A DNA stretch of 64,000 nt from Novosphingobium mathurense (GCF_900168325.1 NZ_FVZE01000001.1:1302001-1366000); one strand, 5' to 3'. Positions 53,391-62,998 are shown, counted from the stretch's first letter. Made by a program: numbers and translations. The notes: a model not told the origin generated them from the sequence alone.

Positions 53391-53869
53391 CCGTGGTCCC
53401 GCAAGATCCTGCCCTGCTCGCGCTTCCAGTCGCGTTCCTTGATCGTGTGCCGCTTGTCAGCCGCATTCTTGCCCTTGGCAAGCGCGAGTTCGACTTTCGC
53501 CCGCCCCCGGCTGTTGAAGTAGATCGACAACGGCACCAGCGTCATGCCCTTGCGCTCGACCGCGCCTTGCAGCCGCGCGATCTCGCGCTCGTGCAGCAGC
53601 AGCTTGCGCGGACGCTTGGGCACATGGTTGTAACGGTTGCCGTGGCTGAACTCGGGCACGTTGGAGTTCACCAGCCAGCATTCGCCGTTCTTGATCTCGG
53701 CATAGGATTCGCCGATCGACCCTTCGCCGAAACGCAGCGATTTCACCTCCGTGCCGGTCAACGCGATGCCGGCCTCGAAAGTGTCTTCAATGTGATAGTC
53801 GAAGCGGGCCTTGCGGTTTTCCGCGACGCTCTTCTTCTTGTCGAATGTCTTGTGCTGCGGGCGTGCCAT
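53387..53869 (-). CDS. smpB: SsrA-binding protein (tmRNA partner)
   Basis: A 160-aa trans-translation factor. [47 protein letters not shown] is the OB-fold core; [45 protein letters not shown] is the conserved C-half, and the basic tail [21 protein letters not shown] folds on the ribosome. It is the first gene of the smpB-DUF2062-DUF2062-cckA operon. The upstream 236 bp is shared with a divergent S9 peptidase gene. Confidence 0.95.
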   Translation of the reverse strand: MARPQHKTFDKKKSVAENRKARFDYHIEDTFEAGIALTGTEVKSLRFGEGSIGESYAEIKNGECWLVNSNVPEFSHGNRYNHVPKRPRKLLLHEREIARLQGAVERKGMTLVPLSIYFNSRGRAKVELALAKGKNAADKRHTIKERDWKREQGRILRDHG

Positions 53870-54105
53870 GTCGGTGGGCCATGTAGGGATTCAAAAGCGA
53901 AAAGGAAACGCCCCTTCGGGATGAATCGCAGCACGTTTGTGCCGAATTCCCCGGCGCCTTCAGTACAGGTCCCGAGAGGCGCGCGCAGCAAGTCCTGCCG
54001 GGATGCACATTACAAAGATTTAAACGGACAAGCCGGGCTGCCCGACTTGCCTTGCGGCATCCTTCCCGAAATACCGAATCGCGAATATCGGGGGAATTCA
54101 GACCA

Positions 54106-56037
54106 GTGCGAAAGATACTTCTTGCCACGGCGAGCCTGATTGCTGCGGCCCTTCCATCGCTTGCCGATGCCGCACCGCCACCGCTCGAGGCTTATGGAGA
54201 GTTGCCCAGCGTCGAGGATATCGCGATCTCGCCCTCCGGCAACCTCGCCACGATCGCCTGGATTTCGGGCGTTCGCCGGATCGTGACATTGGATACCGCC
54301 GGGCGCCCAACGACCAACGCACCCACCGGCGATGCCAAGATCCGTGGAATCAACTGGGCGGACGACGACATCCTGCTGATCACCAACAGCGCCACAGTCG
54401 GACTCGGCCCCTACTTCACTGCAAGCAAGTACGAGCTGACTGGAACGCTCGTCCTTTCGGTCAGCAATTCCAAAGCCGAACTCGTCTTCGCCAACACGAG
54501 TGCCATCGCCAACACGACCCGGGGCAGTTACGGGATCCGCAAGGTCGACGGCAAGAGTGTCGGCTATTTCGGAGGCATCGAGTTGGGGCGCTCCATGGGG
54601 AACGCCTATTTCAAGCATGGGCGCGCCCTCCTCTATGCCGTGGACCTGTCCACCAACCGGGCGCGGCAGGTGGCGCGCGCGCCGGCCGAAAACCATTACA
54701 GGGACTGGCTGGTCGACGCGCAGGGCGAGGTCGCCGCGACCCTGGACATCGCCGAGACGAGCGGTTCCTGGCAGATCGCCAATGCCAAAGATGACGTGAT
54801 CGCCCGCGGGGTCAGCCCCACCGGCGACGTCAGCCTCCTGTGGTTCGGATACGGAGGCTCGACGGTGATTTACCAGTCGGAGGACGAAGAGGGAACGTCC
54901 CACTGGTACGAAGTTCCCCTGACGGGTGGTCAGACGAAGGAAATCCTCGCCAACGTGTCCACTTCACGCACTTACGTCGATCGGGCGAGCAGCCGGATGA
55001 TCGGCTACCGTGAGCGTGGCGACAGGCCCAAGGCGGTCATGTTCGACCCCAAGCTCAACAGCACGATCGCCAAGATCTTCGCCGCCTTCCCCGACCGCAA
55101 CGTCGGCCTCATGGACTGGACGCCCGACTTTTCGAAGATCCTCGTACGCACTGAAGGCAACCGGGACAGTGGCACGTGGTTCCGGGTAGACCTTGCCACC
55201 CGCAAGGCCTCGCCAATCGGTGACGAGCGCCCGCTCATCGGCCCGGATGACATCGGCCCAATTTCGCGCGTTAGCTACACGGCGGCCGACGGGCTGGAGA
55301 TGGACGGCATCCTCACGCTGCCGCCGGGTCGCGAAGCGAAGAACCTTCCCGTCATCATGCTTCCGCACGGAGGCCCCTCGGCTCAAGACGATCTTGGCTT
55401 CGACTGGTGGGCACAGGCGTTCGCCTCGCGCGGCTATGCCGTGTTCCAGCCCAACTTCCGCGGTTCCACCAACCGCGACGACGCCTTCCGCCACGCCGGT
55501 GACGGGCAATGGGGCCGCAAGATGCAGACCGACATCACCGACGGGCTGGCCGAACTCGTCCGCCAGGGGATCGTCGATCCGCGCCGCGCCTGCATCGTTG
55601 GGGCCAGTTATGGCGGATACGCTGCACTGGCAGGCGTAACGCTGCAGCATGGCTTCTATCGCTGCGCCGTTTCGGTTGCCGGCGTTTCCGATGTCGACCT
55701 CATGTACCAGACCGACCTGACCGAAAGCGGCCACTCCCGCATGACCGGGCGAGCGCTGCGCGCGCAGCTTGGTGAAACCGGCACCTACGACGAAATCTCG
55801 CCGCGCCGGTTTGCGGGCAACGCAGATGCGCCGGTCCTGCTCATCCACGGCAAGGACGACACCGTCGTTCCGTTCAAGCAGAGCGCGGTCATGGCCGACG
55901 CGCTCAAGGACGCCGGCAAGCCTTACGAAATGGTCGTCCTCAAGGGCGAAGATCACTGGCTCTCGCGCAGCGCAACCCGCAAGGAAATGCTGAGCGCCGC
56001 CATGCAGTTCGTGCAGAAGCACAACCCGGCGGAGTGA
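54106..56037 (+). CDS. S9-family prolyl-oligopeptidase-like secreted peptidase
   Basis: A 643-aa exported serine peptidase. GTG 54106 gives a signal peptide (VRKILLATASLIAAALPSLADA). An N-terminal beta-propeller (about 40-370) precedes the alpha/beta hydrolase domain. The catalytic serine is in GASYGGYAAL, Asp in LLIHGKDDTVVPF and His in GEDHWLSRSATR. It fits S9C acylaminoacyl/dipeptidyl peptidases cutting short peptides. It is inserted between dapA and smpB, facing dapA. Confidence 0.9.
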   Translation: MRKILLATASLIAAALPSLADAAPPPLEAYGELPSVEDIAISPSGNLATIAWISGVRRIVTLDTAGRPTTNAPTGDAKIRGINWADDDILLITNSATVGLGPYFTASKYELTGTLVLSVSNSKAELVFANTSAIANTTRGSYGIRKVDGKSVGYFGGIELGRSMGNAYFKHGRALLYAVDLSTNRARQVARAPAENHYRDWLVDAQGEVAATLDIAETSGSWQIANAKDDVIARGVSPTGDVSLLWFGYGGSTVIYQSEDEEGTSHWYEVPLTGGQTKEILANVSTSRTYVDRASSRMIGYRERGDRPKAVMFDPKLNSTIAKIFAAFPDRNVGLMDWTPDFSKILVRTEGNRDSGTWFRVDLATRKASPIGDERPLIGPDDIGPISRVSYTAADGLEMDGILTLPPGREAKNLPVIMLPHGGPSAQDDLGFDWWAQAFASRGYAVFQPNFRGSTNRDDAFRHAGDGQWGRKMQTDITDGLAELVRQGIVDPRRACIVGASYGGYAALAGVTLQHGFYRCAVSVAGVSDVDLMYQTDLTESGHSRMTGRALRAQLGETGTYDEISPRRFAGNADAPVLLIHGKDDTVVPFKQSAVMADALKDAGKPYEMVVLKGEDHWLSRSATRKEMLSAAMQFVQKHNPAE

Positions 56038-56043
56038 AGACTT

Positions 56044-56094
56044 TCCGGCGATCCGATCGGATCGCCGGACCGCCGGCCTCAGAGCAGGCCGGCG
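56044..56094. terminator. 26-bp perfect palindrome plus 8-bp stem between S9 and dapA
   Basis: Bases 56044-56069 are an exact palindrome (half: TCCGGCGATCCGA). At 56071-56094 CGCCGGCC pairs with GGCCGGCG; this one covers the dapA stop. Together they form a double hairpin between convergent genes and probably terminate both. Confidence 0.65.
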
Positions 56095-56960
56095 TGAACG
56101 AGGGCCTCGTCGACCGCGAGGCGAGCCCTGTCATTGCACGGGACGAGCGGCAGGCGCAGCTCGTTTTCGATCCAGTCGTGGACCTGTGCCAGCGCATACT
56201 TGCACGGGCCCGGCGAGCTGTCCTCGAACATGGCGTAGTGCAGCGGGTAGAGCAGGTCGTTGAGGCGGCGCGATTCCTCGAGGTCGTTGGCCGCGCAGGC
56301 GGCCTGGAACTCGGCGCAGAGCTTGGGTGCGACGTTCGCCGTCACCGAAATGCAGCCGACGCCGCCCGCTGCGTTGAACGGCAGTGCCAGTTCGTCATCG
56401 CCGCAAAGCTGCACGAACTCCTTGCCGATACCGCGACGGTGGTCGGTCACGCGGCTGAGGTCGCCGCTCGCGTCCTTGATACCGATGAAGGTATCCGGGA
56501 AACGGCGCGCCAGTTCGCATACCGTCTCGGGGCGAAGGTCGGTCACGGTACGGCCCGGCACGTTATAGAGCACGATGGGCAGCTCAGCGTTTTCAGCCAG
56601 ATAGCTGAAATGGGCGAGCAGGCCCTCCTGGCTCGGCTTGTTGTAGTAGGGCGCGACCACCAGTGCGGCGGCGGCTCCGCACTTCTTCGAAAAATTCATG
56701 TGGAGAAGCGCATTCATCGTATCGTTGCTGCCGCAGCCGGCAATGATCGGCACGCGCCCGGCCGCCTGCTCGATGCAGACCTCGATGACGCGGTGGTGCT
56801 CGGCGTTGGAAAGCGTCGAATTCTCGCCCGTCGTGCCGCAGGGCACGAGCGCGGATGAGCCGCATTCGATCTGCCAGTCGACCAGGCGACGGAAAGCCTG
56901 CTCGTCGAACGCCCCGTCGCGAAACGGTGTGACAAGAGCAGGAATGGACCCCGAGAACAT
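56079..56960 (-). CDS. dapA: 4-hydroxy-tetrahydrodipicolinate synthase
   Basis: A 293-aa class I aldolase for lysine and diaminopimelate synthesis, condensing pyruvate with aspartate semialdehyde. Key residues are Tyr132 in LYNVPGRT and the Schiff-base Lys162 in GIKDASGD; CGTTGENSTL is the pyruvate-carboxylate GTTGE motif. Length is normal. It diverges from the slt gene. Confidence 0.95.
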   Translation of the reverse strand: MFSGSIPALVTPFRDGAFDEQAFRRLVDWQIECGSSALVPCGTTGENSTLSNAEHHRVIEVCIEQAAGRVPIIAGCGSNDTMNALLHMNFSKKCGAAAALVVAPYYNKPSQEGLLAHFSYLAENAELPIVLYNVPGRTVTDLRPETVCELARRFPDTFIGIKDASGDLSRVTDHRRGIGKEFVQLCGDDELALPFNAAGGVGCISVTANVAPKLCAEFQAACAANDLEESRRLNDLLYPLHYAMFEDSSPGPCKYALAQVHDWIENELRLPLVPCNDRARLAVDEALVHAGLL

Positions 56961-57072
56961 GGACTTTACCCCAACTGACGTTCATTGATCGTCCGGCAAT
57001 CGGACCCCGGAATACCGGGAACCTGATGCACGGACTTCGTGTTCAGCGCCTGATAAGGAGCCTTTTCCCAAA

Positions 57073-59049
57073 ATGTCCAGCATGCAGCGAATATCTCCCC
57101 TCATCTTGCTCGCCTCGACCGCTCTTTTGAGCGCTCCCGCGATGGCTCAGGAAAAGGGTGTCGATGGCCGCGAATGGGACCTGGCGCGGGCGCGATCGAT
57201 GCAGAATCACGACATGCGCGTGCATCAGTCGATCGACAACTGGAAGGTCCTTGTCGCCAACGGCAACATGAGCTTCTCGGCTTATTCGAGCTTTCTCCTG
57301 ACGTACCCCGGCTACCCTCAGGAAGAGAAGATTCGTCGCTTCGCCGAGCAGGCAGTGCTGCGCGATTCGCCCGAGCCACGCTCGGTCGCAGCCTATTTCG
57401 ATCGCTTCCCCCCGCTCACCAGCAAGGGTGCGGGACGCTATGCCACCGCCCTTGCCGGGCTGCGCCGCGCGGACGCCAAGGAGAAGGCCGTCGCCGCGTG
57501 GCGCGCTGGCTCCCTCGATCCGATGGACGAGACCAGCCTGCTCACGCTCTACCGCAACGTCCTGACCCCCGCCGACCACGACGCACGGATGAACGAACTG
57601 CTCTGGCAGGGGGAAACGTCTCAGGCGGAGCGCCAGATCTCGTTTGTTTCCTCGGCCAACCGCAACGCCTTCATGGAACGGCTGGCCCTGCTCCAGGGTT
57701 CGGCCCCGGGCAGCATGGGCCTGACCCTGCCCGCAAACATCGGCCGCGACCCCGGCTATGTCTACAACCGCGCAGTCCAGGCGCGAAAATCGGGCAGCAT
57801 GTCTTCGGAAATCAACCTGCTGGCCAACCGCCCGCCGTTGGCCGAACCCGTTCCCGAACCGGAAAAGTGGGTAAAGGAACTTCTGGTCGCTGCGCGCGGG
57901 GCCGGTACCGAAAGCGCGGTGAAAATCGCCGAATCGATCGACGACGCCTTTGCCCCGGGCACCGACATCAGCCAGCTGTCCTACCGCCTGCGCGACGATT
58001 ACACCTCGCTCGTGTGGTTGGGCGGCACCAAGGCGCTGTGGGATCTGGGCGCTCCGCGCCGCGCGGCGCCGCTGTTCTATCGCTACGGCGCTGCGGCGCA
58101 GACCCCGGGAACCCGCTCCAAGGGCTTTTACTGGGCCGGGCGCGCGATGGCCAAGGCAGGCGATAGCGCCGGAGCCAACCGCTACTTCGAGATGGCCGCC
58201 GCCTATCCGCAGTATTTCTATGGCCAGCTCTCGCTCGAGCGGCTGGGCCGCCCCCTGCCCGACCTCGACACGATGCCGCATATCGTCCCGACCAAGGCGG
58301 AGCGCGAAGCCTTCATGGCCAAGCCGATCACTGATGCCGTGCGCGATGTCGCGCGCGACGGAGACTGGCGCACCACGGTCCAGTTCTTCCGCGAGATATC
58401 GGATGCCGCCAGGACTGCCTCAGACCACATTCTCGTGGCCGATCTCGCCAAGGAAATCGGGCGGCGCGACCTTGCCGTCATTCTGGGCCAGAGCGCCCAT
58501 GCCGACGGCTTCGGCGAATTCGGCGAGATCGCCTTCCCGCTCATCCCCAATCCGCCGGGCACCGACTGGACCATGGTCCATGCGCTTTCCCGGCAGGAAA
58601 GCCAGTTCGCGCAGAATGCGGTAAGCCATGCCGGCGCGCGCGGGCTCATGCAGCTCATGCCCGGTACTGCGCGCGAACAGGCGGGCAAGATGGGCCTGAG
58701 CTACGATCCGACTTCGCTCACCAGCGATCCCGGCTACAACATCCGCTTGGGCGACGGCTATTTCGCGCGGATGATGGACTACTATGGCGGCTCGACCCCG
58801 CTGGCCGTGGGGGCCTACAACGCCGGGCCGGGCAACGTGAACAAGTGGCTGCGCGCCAATGGCGATCCGCGCACCGGCTCGATCGACTGGATCGACTGGA
58901 TCGAGCAGATCCCGATCTACGAGACCAAGAACTACATCCAGCGCGTGCTGGAGAATGCGGTAGTCTACGAGACGATCTATCCGGAGAAATCGCCCTACAA
59001 GGGCCAGACCCCGCTCAGCCACCTGATGGGCAAGCGCAAACCGGGCTGA
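57073..59049 (+). CDS. slt: Soluble lytic murein transglycosylase
   Basis: A 658-aa exported Slt70-like enzyme that cleaves the peptidoglycan glycan chain with 1,6-anhydro formation. A signal peptide ends near SAPAMAQ. An alpha-superhelical U-domain fills about 30-470. The catalytic SLT domain has ALSRQESQFAQNAVSHAGARGLMQLMPGTA with the catalytic Glu in RQES, and AVGAYNAGPGNVNKW and YIQRVLENAVVY. ATG 57073 has AAGGAG 12 nt upstream, a little far; the next ATG is at 57082. It is monocistronic and divergent from dapA. Confidence 0.92.
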   Translation: MSSMQRISPLILLASTALLSAPAMAQEKGVDGREWDLARARSMQNHDMRVHQSIDNWKVLVANGNMSFSAYSSFLLTYPGYPQEEKIRRFAEQAVLRDSPEPRSVAAYFDRFPPLTSKGAGRYATALAGLRRADAKEKAVAAWRAGSLDPMDETSLLTLYRNVLTPADHDARMNELLWQGETSQAERQISFVSSANRNAFMERLALLQGSAPGSMGLTLPANIGRDPGYVYNRAVQARKSGSMSSEINLLANRPPLAEPVPEPEKWVKELLVAARGAGTESAVKIAESIDDAFAPGTDISQLSYRLRDDYTSLVWLGGTKALWDLGAPRRAAPLFYRYGAAAQTPGTRSKGFYWAGRAMAKAGDSAGANRYFEMAAAYPQYFYGQLSLERLGRPLPDLDTMPHIVPTKAEREAFMAKPITDAVRDVARDGDWRTTVQFFREISDAARTASDHILVADLAKEIGRRDLAVILGQSAHADGFGEFGEIAFPLIPNPPGTDWTMVHALSRQESQFAQNAVSHAGARGLMQLMPGTAREQAGKMGLSYDPTSLTSDPGYNIRLGDGYFARMMDYYGGSTPLAVGAYNAGPGNVNKWLRANGDPRTGSIDWIDWIEQIPIYETKNYIQRVLENAVVYETIYPEKSPYKGQTPLSHLMGKRKPG

Positions 59050-59137
59050 CGCCAAGGCTCCGGCAGGCGCCCGGCGGTTCACAAGTGTGGCAGCAGGCTT
59101 GGCCTCGGCCCGGTACCTCGCCTAAGGATATCGGGCT

Positions 59138-59617
59138 ATGCAACCTGCCGGACCACCGATCACCCCTGCCGGAATGGCCGCGCTGCGCGCGCGCTACGAC
59201 CACCTGCTCGGCACCGAGCGACCCGAGATCGTCGAGATCGTCTCGTGGGCGGCAGGCAACGGGGATCGCTCGGAAAACGGCGACTACCTCTACGGTCGCA
59301 AGCGCATGCGCGAGATCGACCGCGAACTGGGCCACCTTGCCCGCCGCATGAAGAAGCTGCGCGTCGTCGACCCTTCGCGCCAGACGGAGCGTGACCGGGT
59401 CTTCTTCGGCGCCACCGTGACGATCGCGGACGAGGACGACAACCACAGGACCATCACCATCGTCGGTGACGACGAGCAGGATGCAGGTTCCGGCCATATC
59501 GGCTGGAGCGCCCCGCTCTCGCGCGCCCTGCGCGGTGCGGCGGTCGGCGACCTCAAGACCGTGCGCCTTCCGTCCGGGGAAAAGGAATGGGAAGTGATCT
59601 CCATCGCGTATCCGTAG
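59138..59617 (+). CDS. greB: Transcription elongation factor GreB
   Basis: A 159-aa Gre factor that stimulates RNA polymerase to cut back-tracked RNA. The N-terminal coiled coil carries GDRSENGDYLYGRKRMREIDREL, the GreB signature with acidic tip Asp/Glu in ENGDY. The C-terminal FKBP-like domain has VFFGATVTIADED and SPLSRALRGAAVGD-type ending. The gene lies 88 bp after slt and 31 bp before a Nudix gene, likely one transcript with the latter. Confidence 0.92.
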   Translation: MQPAGPPITPAGMAALRARYDHLLGTERPEIVEIVSWAAGNGDRSENGDYLYGRKRMREIDRELGHLARRMKKLRVVDPSRQTERDRVFFGATVTIADEDDNHRTITIVGDDEQDAGSGHIGWSAPLSRALRGAAVGDLKTVRLPSGEKEWEVISIAYP

Positions 59618-59648
59618 TATCGCATTCTGCGACAGGCCGGAGGTCGGC

Positions 59649-60110
59649 ATGGCATTGCGTCACAGGATTATCGGCAAGGCGGCGCGGGTGTACTGGCGCC
59701 TTTTCAGGCCGCGAACCCTGACCGTGCGGGCGATCGTGTGGAACGGGTCCGGCCAGGTCCTCCTCGTCCGCCACACCTACGGCAATCTCTGGCACTTACC
59801 GGGTGGCAGCGCGAAAAAAGGCGAGAGTTTCGAAGTCGCACTGCGCCGGGAACTCGAAGAGGAAATCGACCTTTGCGAACTCACGGTCGAACGCGTGGTC
59901 GGCATCTATCACAGCACCGGCGAGTACAAGGATGACCACATCGTCATCTTCGCCGTGCGCACCCGGCAGGCCGTTCGCATCGCCGATCCCAACGAAGTGC
60001 GGGAAATAGGATGGTTTTCGCCCGATGCCCTGCCACCGGACATTTCGCCAGCGACCAACCGACGTCTCGGGAATTACCGGCGCGGCGAATTCGCACTCGA
60101 GCCCTGGTAG
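59649..60110 (+). CDS. Nudix hydrolase with altered end of the Nudix box
   Basis: A 153-aa Nudix protein with GGAGG as binding site. VRAIVWNGSGQVLLVRHTYGNLWHLPGG leads into the box GGSAKKGESFEVALRRELEEEIDL. The metal-binding REL-EE glutamates are present, but the conserved Gly after EE is replaced by Asp (EEID). VGIYHSTGEYKDDHIVIFAVRT follows. The substrate is unknown. It follows greB by 31 bp. The N-terminus (RVYWRLFRPRTLTV) is basic and could touch membranes or RNA. Confidence 0.85.
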   Translation: MALRHRIIGKAARVYWRLFRPRTLTVRAIVWNGSGQVLLVRHTYGNLWHLPGGSAKKGESFEVALRRELEEEIDLCELTVERVVGIYHSTGEYKDDHIVIFAVRTRQAVRIADPNEVREIGWFSPDALPPDISPATNRRLGNYRRGEFALEPW

Positions 60111-60213
60111 TTTTTGCGGCCTGGAAACGCACCGACAGGTTCAGGGCCGCGATCGCGCGCCTGAACGTGCGAAGACTTTCCCTCGCCCCATCCGTCAGCC
60201 TATAGCGCCGCCA

Positions 60214-60723
60214 ATGCATCGTTCGCTTCGCCCGGTCCTGTCGCTCTTGCTTGCCGCCACGTTCATCGTCTGCGGCGGGACAGCCCTGGCGCGCGAAAGT
60301 CTCGGACTTTACGGCACCTGGGGCGCCTTTCGCGATCCGGTGGTGCCGCGCTGCTATGCCATCGCCATGGCAGAGCCCAGCACCTTGCGCCGCGACTATC
60401 AGCCTTATGTCGCCGTCGGCACCTGGCCGCGTCGCGGTGCCCGCAATCAGCTGCACTTTCGGTTGTCGCGCAAGATGGCGGCAAATCCACGCATTTCGCT
60501 GAGCATCGGCGGCAAGCGCTACGCCCTGACCGGCGGCGGCGGCGACGCCTGGCCGATCGACGAAAAGGACAACGCCGCGATCATCGCCGCCATGCGATCC
60601 GCCACGAAGATGTCCGTCAGTGCCCAAGGCGCACAAGGCGGGCGCTTCGGCAATACCTGGCCGCTCGCCGGAGCCGCGTCCGCCATGGACGCGGCGCTGA
60701 TCGGATGCGCCCAGCTACGCTGA
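60214..60723 (+). CDS. Exported protein of unknown function
   Basis: A 169-aa protein from ATG 60214. A signal peptide is clear (LRPVLSLLLAATFIVCGGTALA). The mature protein has LGLYGTWGAFRDPVVPRCYAIAMAE and LRRDYQPYVAVGTWPRRGARNQLHFRLSRKM, a beta-rich pattern that loosely resembles invasion-associated IalB proteins. A cysteine pair (RCYAI... and GCAQLR at the end) may form a disulfide. I cannot assign a function. It follows the Nudix gene by 103 bp. Confidence 0.6.
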   Translation: MHRSLRPVLSLLLAATFIVCGGTALARESLGLYGTWGAFRDPVVPRCYAIAMAEPSTLRRDYQPYVAVGTWPRRGARNQLHFRLSRKMAANPRISLSIGGKRYALTGGGGDAWPIDEKDNAAIIAAMRSATKMSVSAQGAQGGRFGNTWPLAGAASAMDAALIGCAQLR

Positions 60724-60732
60724 CCCGGGCAT

Positions 60733-60763
60733 GAAAAAGGGCGGGAGCATGACGCCCCCGCCC
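60733..60763 (-). terminator. Rho-independent terminator after the outer-membrane protein gene
   Basis: On the minus strand GGGCGGG pairs with CCCGCCC across an 11-nt loop and is followed by TTTTT. It sits 25 nt downstream of the beta-barrel gene stop. Confidence 0.85.
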
Positions 60764-60788
60764 TCCTCTCTCCAAACTGTTGTCGGGA

Positions 60789-61457
60789 TCAGAAGCGGAC
60801 GCCGACGCCTGCAACGACCTGGTGACGGTCAAGGTCGAGGTCGAAACGCTGACCGTCGGCAATGTCGCCGGTGTAGTCGAGTTCACCCTTCTCGTAGTTC
60901 GAGTAGCGGTACTCGAGTTTGGCGAAGACGTTGTTGCTCACCGCCTGCTCGATACCCGCACCGATGCGCCAGCCGTCCGCGTCGATGTCGCGGTTGGTCA
61001 CGACCGAGCCGTCGCCGTTGCGCACGTCGAACTTGGCATTGGTGTAGCCGCCCTTGGCGTAGACCATGGTCGAGGGCGAAACCACGTAACCAAGGCGCGC
61101 ACCGAGGTAGAGGTCGCGGTTGGTCTTCACATTGCCGATGCCGAAGCCTTCGAAATCGCCGTTGTCGAACTCGGTCTTGGCGGTCGACCAGGTCACTTCG
61201 GCTTCGGGACCGACGACCACGTTGCCCATCCTGAAGTCGTACCCGGCACCGACACCAAAAAGGGCTCCGTCGATCGACTGGTCGTTATCTATGGAGGAAT
61301 CGTCATCGACGCTGCTGCCGGCCTTGGTCACGTCATAGCCAGCGAGCCCTTCGACGTGGAAACCCTCGAAGGGCTCGGCCGGACCGACATCCTGCGCCAT
61401 GGCCGGAACCGATGCGATGGCACTGCCGGCAGCGAGACAAACAAGGATCTTCTTCAT
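60789..61457 (-). CDS. Small outer-membrane beta-barrel protein
   Basis: A 222-aa porin-like protein of the Omp25/OmpW type. ATG 61457 has GGAG 6 nt upstream. The signal peptide is [20 protein letters not shown]. Alternating beta strands follow: [73 protein letters not shown], and the barrel-closing [11 protein letters not shown] with C-terminal Phe. An acidic loop near 50-65 contains [14 protein letters not shown]. It has its own terminator. Confidence 0.88.
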   Translation of the reverse strand: MKKILVCLAAGSAIASVPAMAQDVGPAEPFEGFHVEGLAGYDVTKAGSSVDDDSSIDNDQSIDGALFGVGAGYDFRMGNVVVGPEAEVTWSTAKTEFDNGDFEGFGIGNVKTNRDLYLGARLGYVVSPSTMVYAKGGYTNAKFDVRNGDGSVVTNRDIDADGWRIGAGIEQAVSNNVFAKLEYRYSNYEKGELDYTGDIADGQRFDLDLDRHQVVAGVGVRF

Positions 61458-61616
61458 GTGTAACTCCAATTCTTTTCCATCGGCAGGTCGTGCCCGCCTG
61501 GACCGATGAAATGCTCAAGGGCGGAAGAGAGTTTCATGAACGTAAGACAACGAAATCATTGATGTTTTTTGGCAACACTGCATCGACGAGACGCCTTTTC
61601 GCAGCGTCGGACGGCG

Positions 61617-61642
61617 GGAACCGAACGCGAACTTTCGGCGTT
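61617..61642 (+). promoter_or_regulatory. EcfG-like promoter (overlapping a LexA-like box) upstream of rlmN
   Basis: GGAAC, 17 nt, CGTT fits the general-stress sigma consensus. Its first part (61618-61632) also reads GAAC-N7-GAAC, an SOS-box match. A start near 61650 would leave an 80-nt leader to rlmN. Either match could be chance. Confidence 0.35.
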
Positions 61643-61729
61643 CGCATGCGCCCGCTCGCGCTTCATGAATGTCTCGGAATCCCTGCACTCTTCCGAAATG
61701 GCGCGGCTTGCACTATATGGCCGCCAATC

Positions 61730-62998
61730 ATGTCAGACACGAAACTCATGCCGATCCCGGGGCACATCGACCCCGTGCCCGTCCCGCGTGACGTCACCCC
61801 GCGCGAAGATGGTCGCGTCGATCTCATCGGCCTGCCCAAGAAGCGCATCGCCGAACTGTTCGAGCAGGCAGGTCTGGACGCCAAGGCCGCAAAGCTGCGC
61901 GCCAAGCAGGTGTTCCACTGGCTCTACCATCGCGGCGTGACCGAATTCGAGGCGATGACCGACATCGCCAAGACCATGCGCCCCTGGCTGGCCGAGCGTT
62001 TCGTCATCGGCCGCCCGGACATCGTCGAGGCCCAGCATTCCAGCGACGGAACGCGCAAGTGGCTGCTGCGTACCGCGGACGGGCACGACTTCGAAATGGT
62101 CTTCATCCCCGATGCGGACCGCGGCACGCTGTGCGTTTCCTCACAGGTCGGCTGCACGCTGAACTGCCGCTTCTGCCACACCGGCACGATGCGGCTCGTG
62201 CGCAACCTCACGGTCGGCGAGATCGTCGGCCAGGTGATGCTGGCGCGCGATTCACTGGGTGAATGGCCCAAGAACGCGAACGACACCCGCCTCGCCACGA
62301 TGGCCGGCCTCGACGAGGAAGAGGACGAAGGCTCCTACTCCGCCGACGGGCGCCTGCTCACCAACATCGTGATGATGGGCATGGGCGAGCCGCTCTACAA
62401 TTTCGACAACGTGCGCGACGCGCTCAAACTGGTCATGGACGGCGACGGCCTCGCACTCTCCAAGCGCCGCATCACACTGTCGACCTCGGGCGTGGTGCCG
62501 AAGATGGCACTGTGCGGTGAGGAAATTGGCGTGAATCTCGCGGTCTCGCTCCATGCCGTGACCAAGGAAGTGCGCGACGAGATTGTGCCGATCAACAAGA
62601 AGTTCGGCATCGAGGAACTGCTCCAGGCCTGCGCCGACTATCCCGGCGCGTCCAATGCGCGGCGCATCACCTTCGAGTATGTCATGCTCAAGGACAAGAA
62701 CGACAGCGACGACGACGCGCGCGAGCTGGTCCGCCTGCTCAAGCACTACAAGCTGCCGGCCAAGGTCAACCTGATCCCGTTCAACCCCTGGCCAGGCGCT
62801 CCCTATGAGTGCTCTACGCCCGAACGGATCCGCTCGTTCTCGAACATCGTCTTCGAGGCAGGCATTTCCGCGCCCGTACGCACTCCACGCGGCCGGGACA
62901 TCGATGCCGCCTGTGGCCAGTTGAAGACCGCAGCCGAAAAGAAGAGCCGCGCCGAACTGGAACGCCTCTACGCCGAAAAGGAACAGGCGCTCGGCTGA
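61730..62998 (+). CDS. rlmN: 23S rRNA/tRNA adenine-C2 methyltransferase (radical SAM)
   Basis: A 422-aa radical SAM enzyme that methylates A2503 of 23S rRNA and A37 of some tRNAs. The cluster cysteines are Cys142, Cys146 and Cys149 in [22 protein letters not shown] is the SAM-region motif, and the methylated/catalytic cysteines are in YECSTPERI and the LSTSGVVP region. An internal insertion (about 178-200, [15 protein letters not shown]) is acidic and typical of alphaproteobacterial RlmN. Start [10 protein letters not shown] is canonical. Confidence 0.93.
   Translation: MSDTKLMPIPGHIDPVPVPRDVTPREDGRVDLIGLPKKRIAELFEQAGLDAKAAKLRAKQVFHWLYHRGVTEFEAMTDIAKTMRPWLAERFVIGRPDIVEAQHSSDGTRKWLLRTADGHDFEMVFIPDADRGTLCVSSQVGCTLNCRFCHTGTMRLVRNLTVGEIVGQVMLARDSLGEWPKNANDTRLATMAGLDEEEDEGSYSADGRLLTNIVMMGMGEPLYNFDNVRDALKLVMDGDGLALSKRRITLSTSGVVPKMALCGEEIGVNLAVSLHAVTKEVRDEIVPINKKFGIEELLQACADYPGASNARRITFEYVMLKDKNDSDDDARELVRLLKHYKLPAKVNLIPFNPWPGAPYECSTPERIRSFSNIVFEAGISAPVRTPRGRDIDAACGQLKTAAEKKSRAELERLYAEKEQALG

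Noticed and set aside
60139..60165. Imperfect hairpin TTCAGG...CCTGAA after the Nudix gene.
   Set aside because: Internal mismatch and no T run; too weak to call a terminator.
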